NCBI RefSeq assembly: GCF_024055635.1 | Contig: NZ_JAMXMB010000027.1 | Location: forward strand, 124,001-188,000 | Direction: 5' to 3' | DNA from: Microbacterium yannicii | GTDB lineage: Bacteria; Actinomycetota; Actinomycetes; Actinomycetales; Microbacteriaceae | Length of the DNA: 64,000 nt | Part shown: positions 57,997-64,000 of the stretch, piece by piece | Position numbering within the stretch: position 1 is the first letter of the stretch | How the letters are laid out: each line of letters starts with the position of its first letter | The notes under the pieces: generated by a model | Databases searched by the model: none | Seen by the model: only the letters and a program-made list of their open reading frames with translations | What the model was told of the DNA's origin: nothing | Position numbers and translations under genes: made by a program

Positions 57997-60152
57997 GCCC
58001 CCACCTCTGTCGGCACGGGTGCGTCGGTCGTCGCCGCCGGCTCCGCGGTCTTGGCGACCAGCGTGAGCACGTCGTACGTCGCGACGATCTCGTCGCGCTG
58101 GTTGAGGATGACGGCGTCCCACCGCACCTCGCCGTAGTCGTCGGTCTCTCGCGGGGTGATCTGCTTCGCCGTCAGCACGACGCGGATCTCGTCGTCGGGC
58201 GACACCGGCGTGACGAAGCGCAGGTTCTCGAGCCCGTAGTTCGCGAGCACCGGACCGGGATCGGGATCCACGAAGAGCCCTGCCGCCCACGACACGAGCA
58301 GGTAGCCGTGCGCGACGCGACCGGGGAAGAACGGGTTGGCGGCGGCGGCCGCCTCGTCCATGTGGGCGTAGAAGCGGTCGCCCGTGAAGTTCGCGAACGT
58401 CTCGATGTCGTCGAGGCTGACAGCGCGCGACGGCGACGCGAGCTGGTCGCCGATCGCGAGCTCGGCGAGCGACTTGCGGAACGGGTGGCGGTCGGAGCGG
58501 GATGCCGCGCCCTGATGCCAGACGCCCGTGAGCGCCGTGAGCATCGCGGGCGAGCCCTGCACCGCGGTGCGCTGCATGTGGTGCAGCACCGCACGGATGC
58601 CGCCGAGTTCCTCCCCGCCGCCGGCGCGCCCCGGTCCGCCATGGACGAGGTGCGGAACGGGCGCGCCGTGGCCCGTCGAGGTGCGGGCGTCGTCGCGGTC
58701 GAGGAACAGCAGGCGCCCGTTGTAGGCGGCGGTGCGCGCGAGGAGCGTCGCGGCGACGCCGGGGTCGGAGGTCGCAACGCTCGTGACGAGCGACCCGCCG
58801 CCGCGGCCCACGAGGTCGGCGGCCTCCTCCACCGTGCGGTACGCGAGCACGCTCGCTACGGGGCCGAACGCCTCGACGTCGTGCACCGCGTCGGGCAGCG
58901 CGTCAGCGTCACCGTCGAACCCGATGAGGATCGGGCCGACGAACGCGCCGTCGGGTGCCAGGCCCGTCGAGCCGTCCGCATGTGTCACGGCCGGGGCATC
59001 CGTCGTTCCCAGCACGACCCGGCCGCCGGCGGCCTCCAGCGCGCCGACGGCACGCAGCACCTCGTCACGCTGCGCGAGCGAGACGAGCGGACCCATCGTG
59101 ACGGACTCGGCGCGGGGGTCGCCGACGACGACGCGCTCGGCGATCTTCTGCCGCAGCGCCTCGACGAGCGGCGCGACAGCATCGACCGGCACGATGGCGC
59201 GGCGGATCGCGGTGCACTTCTGGCCGGCCTTCGTCGTGAGCTCGACCATGAGCTGCTTGACGTACGCGTCGAACTCCGGCGTGCCCGGCACTGCGTCGGG
59301 ACCGAGCACCGATGCGTTGATGGAGTCGGTCTCACTGGTGAACCGCAGCTCCGGAGCAGCCTCCGCGCGCAGCCGCGCGGCCGTCGAGGCGCTGCCGGTG
59401 AAGCCGACGAGGTCACCCAGCCCGAGGTGGTCGAAGAGGCCCGGCACCGCGCCGCTCACCAGCTGCAGCGAACCGGCGGGGAGCAACCCCGTCTCGACGA
59501 GGATGCGCACCCACGCCTCGGCGACGTAGGCCGTCGGCGACGCGGGCTTCACGATCGTCGGCACGCCGGCGAGGAAGGCGGGCGCGAACTTCTCGAGCGC
59601 GCCCCACATCGGGAAGTTGAAGGCGTTGATCTGCACGGCGACGCCCGGCAGTCGCGTATAGACGTGGCGGCCGAGGAACGAACCGTCCTTCGACAGCGAC
59701 TCGACCGGGCCGTCGAGGTACACCTGAGCGTTGGGCAGCTCGCGGCGTCCCTTCGACGAATACGTGAACAGCACGCCGATGCCGCCGTCGATGTCGTTGA
59801 GCGAGTCGCGCACCGTGGCGCCGGCGCGCTTGGAGAGCTCGTACAGCTCCTGCTTGCGCGCGGTGAGCGCGATGCCGAACTGCTTGAGCAGCAGCGCCCG
59901 CTGGTGGAACGTCAGCGCGCCGAGGCTCGCCTGGCCCACCGTGTGGGCGTGGCGGATCGCGGCCGCGAGATCGACACCCTGCGTGCTCAGGTAGGCGACG
60001 ACGTCGCCCGTCGACGCGTCGAGCACCGGCGTCGCGTCGTCGCCGCTGTCGGGAACCCACCACTCATCGCGGAGGTAGCTGGGGAGGATGCCGGTCCCGG
60101 ACCGCTCGACCGACCCGAGCCGCTCGGTCGTCTGTGTCTGTTCGATGGTCAC
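57993..60152 (-). CDS. paaZ: Bifunctional oxepin-CoA hydrolase / 3-oxo-5,6-dehydrosuberyl-CoA semialdehyde dehydrogenase
   Basis: 719 residues, two domains. Residues 20-540 are an aldehyde dehydrogenase (INAFNFPMWGALEKFAPAFLAGVPTIVKPAS near 155; GFTGSASTAARLRAEA near 230; Glu in FTSETDSINASVLG near 255; Cys in KAGQKCTAIRR near 295). Residues 560-700 are a MaoC-like hydratase (FANFTGDRFYAHMDEAAAAANPFFPGRVAHGYLLVSWAAGLF) with the catalytic Asp and His. It opens the oxepin ring and oxidises the aldehyde. Start GTG 60152. Coupled to paaI by GTGA. Confidence 0.95.
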   Translation of the reverse strand: MTIEQTQTTERLGSVERSGTGILPSYLRDEWWVPDSGDDATPVLDASTGDVVAYLSTQGVDLAAAIRHAHTVGQASLGALTFHQRALLLKQFGIALTARKQELYELSKRAGATVRDSLNDIDGGIGVLFTYSSKGRRELPNAQVYLDGPVESLSKDGSFLGRHVYTRLPGVAVQINAFNFPMWGALEKFAPAFLAGVPTIVKPASPTAYVAEAWVRILVETGLLPAGSLQLVSGAVPGLFDHLGLGDLVGFTGSASTAARLRAEAAPELRFTSETDSINASVLGPDAVPGTPEFDAYVKQLMVELTTKAGQKCTAIRRAIVPVDAVAPLVEALRQKIAERVVVGDPRAESVTMGPLVSLAQRDEVLRAVGALEAAGGRVVLGTTDAPAVTHADGSTGLAPDGAFVGPILIGFDGDADALPDAVHDVEAFGPVASVLAYRTVEEAADLVGRGGGSLVTSVATSDPGVAATLLARTAAYNGRLLFLDRDDARTSTGHGAPVPHLVHGGPGRAGGGEELGGIRAVLHHMQRTAVQGSPAMLTALTGVWHQGAASRSDRHPFRKSLAELAIGDQLASPSRAVSLDDIETFANFTGDRFYAHMDEAAAAANPFFPGRVAHGYLLVSWAAGLFVDPDPGPVLANYGLENLRFVTPVSPDDEIRVVLTAKQITPRETDDYGEVRWDAVILNQRDEIVATYDVLTLVAKTAEPAATTDAPVPTEVGA

Positions 60153-60192
60153 TGTTCACTCCGTTCGTACAAGCCGTGGGGCTCGCCCTCGT

Positions 60193-60960
60193 TCATCGCT
60201 TGCGGCTCTCGAGGAACGCGGCCATCCGCCGCTCCTTCTCCGGGCTCTCGAAGAGCTTGGCCTGCAGTTCCAGCTCGATCTCGGGATGCGCCGCGCGCGG
60301 GGCGCCGAGCGCTGTCTTGGTGTACCGCGTGGCGAGCGGATCGTTCCGGGCGATGCGGTCGGCGATCGTGTGGGCGGCGGCGAGCAGGTCGCCCGGCTCG
60401 TAGAGCGACGACACGAGCCCCCAGGCGACGGCGGTCGCGGCATCCAGGATCCGTCCGGTCAGCAGCATCTCGGCGGCCCGCGCCTCACCGACGATCTCGG
60501 GCAGGCGCCACGTGGCGCCGGCGGCGGCGATGATGCCGAGGCCGGTCTCGGGGTTGCCGATCTGGAGGCCCGGGGTGCCGATTCGGATGTCGGCGGCATA
60601 GGCGAGCTCGGCACCGCCACCCAGGGCGTAGCCGTCGATCGCCGCGATCACCGGCATCGGCAGGCTGCGCACCCGCTGGAACGCCCGCGTGTTGATGCCC
60701 CGCCGGGCGTCGGCGGCGCGCCGCTGGCGCAGTTCGGCGATGTCGGCGCCCGAGGCGAATACGCCGTCGGAGCCGATGAGGATCAGGGTCTTGGGCTCGC
60801 CTTCGAGCTCCTCGCACAGCTCGTGCAGCCGGTCGATCATGTCCTGGTCGATGGCATTGCGCACATCGGGCCGCGACAGCGTCGCCACGACGCGATCGGG
60901 ACGGCGCTGGATCTGCAGCGGCCGCGCACGCGACCCCGCTATCGAATCCGGCATCGGCAT
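60193..60960 (-). CDS. Enoyl-CoA hydratase/isomerase family protein (PaaF-like)
   Basis: About 255 residues. Crotonase motifs VFASGADIAELRQR near 60 and AAIDGYALGGGAELAYAADIRIGTPGLQIGNPETGLGI near 98-135; the Glu in NPETGLG aligns with the hydratase acid. The second acid position reads AAAGATWRLP, so activity could be altered. It is the first gene of the leftward paa cluster and lies 40 bp before paaZ, so 2,3-dehydroadipyl-CoA hydratase is a fair guess. ATG 60960 or 60954; ATG 60993 is also in frame near the operator. Confidence 0.82.
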   Translation of the reverse strand: MPMPDSIAGSRARPLQIQRRPDRVVATLSRPDVRNAIDQDMIDRLHELCEELEGEPKTLILIGSDGVFASGADIAELRQRRAADARRGINTRAFQRVRSLPMPVIAAIDGYALGGGAELAYAADIRIGTPGLQIGNPETGLGIIAAAGATWRLPEIVGEARAAEMLLTGRILDAATAVAWGLVSSLYEPGDLLAAAHTIADRIARNDPLATRYTKTALGAPRAAHPEIELELQAKLFESPEKERRMAAFLESRKR

Positions 60961-61000
60961 CCTCTCGCTCCGCTCCTTCGCGGTCGCGACCATGATACCT

Positions 61001-61016
61001 AACGATCGTTCAGTAA
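61001..61016. promoter_or_regulatory. Candidate PaaR-type operator between TetR gene and paa cluster
   Basis: AACGATCGTTCAGTAA, with the perfect core AACGATCGTT (61001-61010), lies 41 bp from the hydratase start and 51 bp from the TetR start. It matches the site at 57494-57509. An operator here would serve both divergent promoters. Confidence 0.7.
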
Positions 61017-61066
61017 TATCTCCCGAGTTGCCCTGCTCGGTGGCCGGCGGGTGCGAGACTGGGCGC

Positions 61067-61675
61067 ATGTCCGCGAGCGCCGAGCCCCTCCCCACCCGCC
61101 GCGGCCGCCCGGGATACGACCGCGACCAGGTGCTGACGGTGGCTGTCACGCTGTTCAACGAGCAGGGCTACGACGCCACGTCCGTCGCCGACCTGGCCTC
61201 GCGTCTCGGACTGACGAAGTCAGCGCTGTACCACCACTTCGATTCCAAGGAGCAGCTGCTCGCGCTGGCACTGGACGAGGCGCTCGATCGGCTCGAGGGC
61301 GTGCTGGACGCGCCCGACGCCGCTGAGGGGACGGCGGTCGAGCGGCTCGGTGCGGTGCTCCGCGGCGCCGTGCGGGTGCTCGTCGACAAGCTCCCCTACG
61401 TGACGCTGCTGCTCCGCGTGCGCGGCAACAGCGACGTCGAGCGCGCCGCCCTGGAACGCCGGCGCGCGTTCGACCATCGGGTGACCGCGCTCGTCGTCGA
61501 GGCGCAGCGCGCCGGCGAGGTGCGCTCCGACGTCGAAGGGGCTGTCGCGACGCGCCTCCTGTTCGGCATGGTCAACTCGATCGTCGAGTGGTACCGCCCC
61601 ACCGGCCCCGTGGACCGCGACCGCCTCGCCCACGACGTCGTGGCACTCGCGCTCGACGGCATGCGCACCCGCTGA
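61067..61675 (+). CDS. TetR-family repressor, probable PaaR (phenylacetyl-CoA responsive)
   Basis: 202 residues: RRGRPGYDRDQVLTVAVTLFNEQGYDATSVADLASRLGLTKSALYHHFDSKEQLLALALDEAL at 10-72, then a helical ligand domain ending MVNSIVEWYRPTGPVDRDRLAHDVVALALDGM. This matches the PaaR/KstR-like actinobacterial TetR type. Position divergent to the paa cluster, with a matching operator, supports control by phenylacetyl-CoA. ATG 61067 has only a weak ribosome-binding site (GGGCGC). Confidence 0.87.
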   Translation: MSASAEPLPTRRGRPGYDRDQVLTVAVTLFNEQGYDATSVADLASRLGLTKSALYHHFDSKEQLLALALDEALDRLEGVLDAPDAAEGTAVERLGAVLRGAVRVLVDKLPYVTLLLRVRGNSDVERAALERRRAFDHRVTALVVEAQRAGEVRSDVEGAVATRLLFGMVNSIVEWYRPTGPVDRDRLAHDVVALALDGMRTR

Positions 61676-61691
61676 CGCGCCGGCGGAACGT

Positions 61692-61741
61692 CGGATGCCG
61701 CGGCGCCGAGCCCGCACGGGGGCCCGGCGTCGCGGCATCCG
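61692..61741. terminator. Bidirectional terminator hairpin
   Basis: CGGATGCCGCG (61692-61702) pairs with 61731-61741; a further inner stem (CGCCG 704-708 with CGGCG 725-729, and GCCC with GGGC) gives a 20-bp stem with one mismatch. It lies between the converging TetR and MFS genes. Confidence 0.75.
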
Positions 61742-61753
61742 TCGTTGCAGGAG

Positions 61754-63136
61754 TCAGGCCTTCGCCATGCCGTAGATCGGGCTGATGTTCTGCTCGGCCT
61801 CGTGGTCGGGGCCGAGCGGGATGCCCGAGCGATCGCGCAGCAGCAGCGTCGCGACCAGGCCGATGAGCGTCATGCCGGCGAGGTACCAGGTGACCGACAT
61901 CGTCGAGCCGGTCTCCTTCACGAGCCACGTCGCGATCGTGGGGGCGAAGGCGCCGCCCAGGATCGCGCCGATGGCGTACGAGATCGAGACGCCCGAGAAG
62001 CGGATGGATGCCGGGAACAGCTCGGAGTACAGCGCGGCCTGCGGGCCGTACGTGAAGCCGAGCCCGATGGTGAGGATCGCGAGGCCCGCGAAGAGCAGCC
62101 AGATGTTGCCGGTGTTCACGAGCGGGAAGAGCAGGAAGACGCCGGCGAGCTGCAGGATCCAGCCGATGATGTACGTCGTGCGCCGGCCGATGCGGTCCGA
62201 CACGAAGCCGGCGGCCAGCGTCGACAGCAGCCAGGTCACGGCCGACCCGGCGACGGCCCAGAGCACCGGACCGCGTTCGAGGGCCAGCGGACCCTCGGGG
62301 TTGGTCGAGTAGCCCTGGATGTAGCCGCCAGTGGTCATGTAGCCGACCGCGTTGTTGCCCGCGAACACCAGCGCGGCGATGAAGACGAGCAGGGCGTGCT
62401 TGCGGAAGAGCGTGACGATCGGCGTCTTGGCCTTCTCCTTGCGGGCTGCGAGCTCGGTGAACACGGGGCTCTCTTCGACGCGACGGCGCACGTAGTAGCC
62501 GACGAGGATGAGCACGAAGCTGAGCAGGAACGGCACACGCCAGCCCCACACGAGGAACGCGTCGCCGGGCGCGATCATCGCCATGAGCGCCATGACGCCC
62601 GAGGCGAGAAGGAGGCCGAGCGGCACGCCGATCTGCGGCGACGCACCGAAGGCGCCGCGGCGTGTGCGCGGCGCGTGCTCGACGGCCATGAGGACGGCGC
62701 CGCCCCACTCGCCGCCCGCCGAGATGCCCTGCAGGATGCGCAGCAGCACGAGCAGGATCGGCGCCGCGATGCCGATCGCCTCGTACGTCGGCAGCACGCC
62801 GATGAGGGCGGTCGAGGCGCCCATCAGGATCAGCGTCCACATGAGCACGACCTTGCGGCCGTACTTGTCGCCGAAGTGCCCGGCGAGGAAGGCGCCGAGC
62901 GGGCGGAACAGGAAGCTCACGCCGACGGTGGCGAAGGCCACGACCGCACTGTTCTCGCCGAGCGGCGCGAAGAACAGCTGGCCGAAGACCAGGCCGACGG
63001 CCGTGGCGTAGATGAAGAAGTCGTACCACTCGACCGTGGTGCCGACGACGGTCGCGAAGACGACGCGACGGCGATCGACGGGGCTGGCGATGGTGCCGGT
63101 GGGGGTGAAGCCTTGCGGGGGCTGTGTGCTGCTCAT
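61754..63136 (-). CDS. MFS transporter, metabolite:H+ symporter (MHS) family
   Basis: 460 residues, 12 predicted helices. MHS signatures: VVFATVVGTTVEWYDFFIYA near 25, FGDKYGRKVVLMWTLILMG near 88, RILQGISAGGEWGGAVLMAVEHAP near 133 and VSDRIGRRTTYIIGW near 318. The large helix 6-7 loop carries RRRVEESPVFTELAARKEKAKTP. Members import aromatic acids (MhbT, ShiA), proline or citrate; neighbouring aromatic genes point to an aromatic acid. It is divergent from the fumarylacetoacetase-family gene, so substrate uptake and breakdown may be co-regulated. Confidence 0.92.
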   Translation of the reverse strand: MSSTQPPQGFTPTGTIASPVDRRRVVFATVVGTTVEWYDFFIYATAVGLVFGQLFFAPLGENSAVVAFATVGVSFLFRPLGAFLAGHFGDKYGRKVVLMWTLILMGASTALIGVLPTYEAIGIAAPILLVLLRILQGISAGGEWGGAVLMAVEHAPRTRRGAFGASPQIGVPLGLLLASGVMALMAMIAPGDAFLVWGWRVPFLLSFVLILVGYYVRRRVEESPVFTELAARKEKAKTPIVTLFRKHALLVFIAALVFAGNNAVGYMTTGGYIQGYSTNPEGPLALERGPVLWAVAGSAVTWLLSTLAAGFVSDRIGRRTTYIIGWILQLAGVFLLFPLVNTGNIWLLFAGLAILTIGLGFTYGPQAALYSELFPASIRFSGVSISYAIGAILGGAFAPTIATWLVKETGSTMSVTWYLAGMTLIGLVATLLLRDRSGIPLGPDHEAEQNISPIYGMAKA

Positions 63137-63249
63137 TCGTGACTCCTGTGTCGGGTGACGTCGTCGTCACCGGCGAACCGGGGGATGGTTGCCGGATGTG
63201 CGACGATCATATACGATTTCGGATACGACGCAAGAGTGAGGGAGCTCGA

Positions 63250-64000
63250 ATGGATGAGATGACGGATGCCGCCTCTCCGGGTACACCGGAATCGTCGGCC
63301 GATCCTCGCTTCGCCGCCCTCCCCGGCCGGCCCGGGAAGATCGTCGCCGTCCACCTCAGCTACGCGTCACGTGCCGGTCAGCGCGGACGCCGTCCCGAGC
63401 ATCCGTCGTATTTCCTCAAGCCGTCGAGTTCCGTCGCCGCCTCCGGAAGCACGATCGAGCGACCCGCAGGCACCGAGCTGCTGGCGTTCGAGGGCGAGAT
63501 CGCGCTCGTGATCGGAACTGCCGCCCGCCGCGTGTCGCTCGCTGACGCGTGGGACCACGTCGCGTGGGTCACGGCGGCCGACGACTTCGGCCTGTACGAC
63601 CTGCGTGCGAACGACAAGGGCTCCAATGTCCGATCGAAGGGCGGTGATGGCTTCACGCCTATCGGTCCGACGCTCATCGACGCCCGGGCGGTGCACCCCG
63701 ACGCGCTGCGCGTGCGGACCTGGCTGAACGGCTCACTCGTCCAGGACGACACGTCGGCCGGCATGATCTTCCCGCTGCCGCAGCTCATCGCCGACCTGTC
63801 GCAGCACTTCATCCTCGAGCCGGGCGATGTCATCCTCACCGGCACTCCTGCCGGGTCATCGGTCGCCCAGCCCGGCGATGTGGTCGAGGTCGAGGTGGAC
63901 GTGCCCCGCGGCCCCTCCTCCGGCCGGCTGGTGACCACGGTCGTCCAGGGCGAGGTCGCGTTCGACCGCGACCTCGGCTCACTCCCCGCCGCCGACGACC
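63250..64000 (+). CDS. Fumarylacetoacetate hydrolase family protein, 3' end off the window
   Basis: 250 codons are visible and the frame is still open at the edge. FEGEIALVIGTAAR near 82, DDFGLYDLRANDKGSNVRSKGGDGFTPIGPTLI near 113-145 and LEPGDVILTGTPAGSSVAQPGDVVEVEVD near 198-225 are the FAH signature, with metal-binding Glu/Asp at EGE and Asp in TAADDFG. Family members cleave or decarboxylate ring-fission products such as 2-oxohept-3-ene-1,7-dioate or fumarylpyruvate. ATG 63250 follows GGAGCTCGA. It is divergent from the MHS transporter, suggesting a homoprotocatechuate/gentisate-type pathway continuing past the window. Confidence 0.88.
   Translation, partial: MDEMTDAASPGTPESSADPRFAALPGRPGKIVAVHLSYASRAGQRGRRPEHPSYFLKPSSSVAASGSTIERPAGTELLAFEGEIALVIGTAARRVSLADAWDHVAWVTAADDFGLYDLRANDKGSNVRSKGGDGFTPIGPTLIDARAVHPDALRVRTWLNGSLVQDDTSAGMIFPLPQLIADLSQHFILEPGDVILTGTPAGSSVAQPGDVVEVEVDVPRGPSSGRLVTTVVQGEVAFDRDLGSLPAADD

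Noticed and set aside
63181..63249. Operator for the MHS/FAH pair (ATATACGA...GGATACGA)
   Set aside because: The AT-rich patch holds only a weak half-repeat, too poor to call a site, though a promoter probably lies here.

Overview
The window is a stretch of chromosome from a high-GC Gram-positive actinobacterium. A Microbacteriaceae member, Microbacterium or a close relative, is the best guess. The reasons are the strong G/C bias at third codon positions, a GTP-type PEP carboxykinase beside a RamB-like regulator, carbohydrate importers without their own ATPase, F420-type LLM oxidoreductases, leaderless starts, and frequent GGATGCC/GGCATCC palindromes between genes. The assignment is inference from content; there is no rRNA or other marker gene in the window. 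I saw no rRNA, tRNA, IS element, prophage or CRISPR array.

Layout. 1-4.4 kb: a DrrAB-like ABC-2 exporter (-) facing a small HTH gene and a fused ABC exporter (+). 4.4-8.5 kb: a small gene with an apparent frameshift, then pckG (-) divergent from a ramB-like regulator (+). 8.6-15.1 kb: a carbohydrate-uptake locus with a DeoR/LacI hybrid regulator, binding lipoprotein, two permeases, 2-hydroxyacid dehydrogenase and ROK kinase. It is followed by two opposing, paralogous secreted beta-propeller proteins (15.1-19.5 kb). 19.6-42.1 kb: mostly small, independently transcribed genes. These include an HxlR/DoxX pair, an ECF42-like sigma factor with its DGPF-motif partner, an ArsR-DHFR-AHSA1 operon, a binding-protein/vWA fusion, a MarR/dehalogenase-like pair, an Imm5-like protein, PlsC, several oxidoreductases, a truncated sugar-permease remnant, a hemerythrin-like protein and a UvrD-family helicase.

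42.2-64 kb is catabolic: succinate-semialdehyde dehydrogenase, a large aromatic-ring FAD monooxygenase divergent from an IclR regulator, a NIPSNAP protein, a TPP enzyme, an LLM oxidoreductase, a TetR/FAD-monooxygenase pair, and a phenylacetate (paa) cluster. The paa cluster reads leftward as enoyl-CoA hydratase - paaZ - paaI - paaABCDE - enoyl-CoA hydratase/isomerase. A TetR regulator lies at its head, and two matching candidate operators (57494-57509 and 61001-61016) lie before paaA and between the TetR gene and the first hydratase. PaaABCDE epoxidises phenylacetyl-CoA, the isomerase/hydratases and PaaZ open and process the ring, and PaaI clears stalled CoA esters. The ligase paaK, the 3-hydroxyacyl-CoA dehydrogenase and the thiolase are not in the window. 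An MHS-type transporter and a fumarylacetoacetase-family gene close the window.

The most unusual feature is a family of short repeats built on the 20-mer GGTCSCTGAGCYTGTCGAAG. Copies sit inside coding sequence: in the linker of the fused ABC exporter, at the C-terminus of PaaA, and as expanded in-frame tandem arrays (18- or 21-bp units) forming long N-terminal extensions of PaaC, PaaD and PaaE exactly at the overlapping gene junctions. A related 60-bp tandem array follows the iclR gene.
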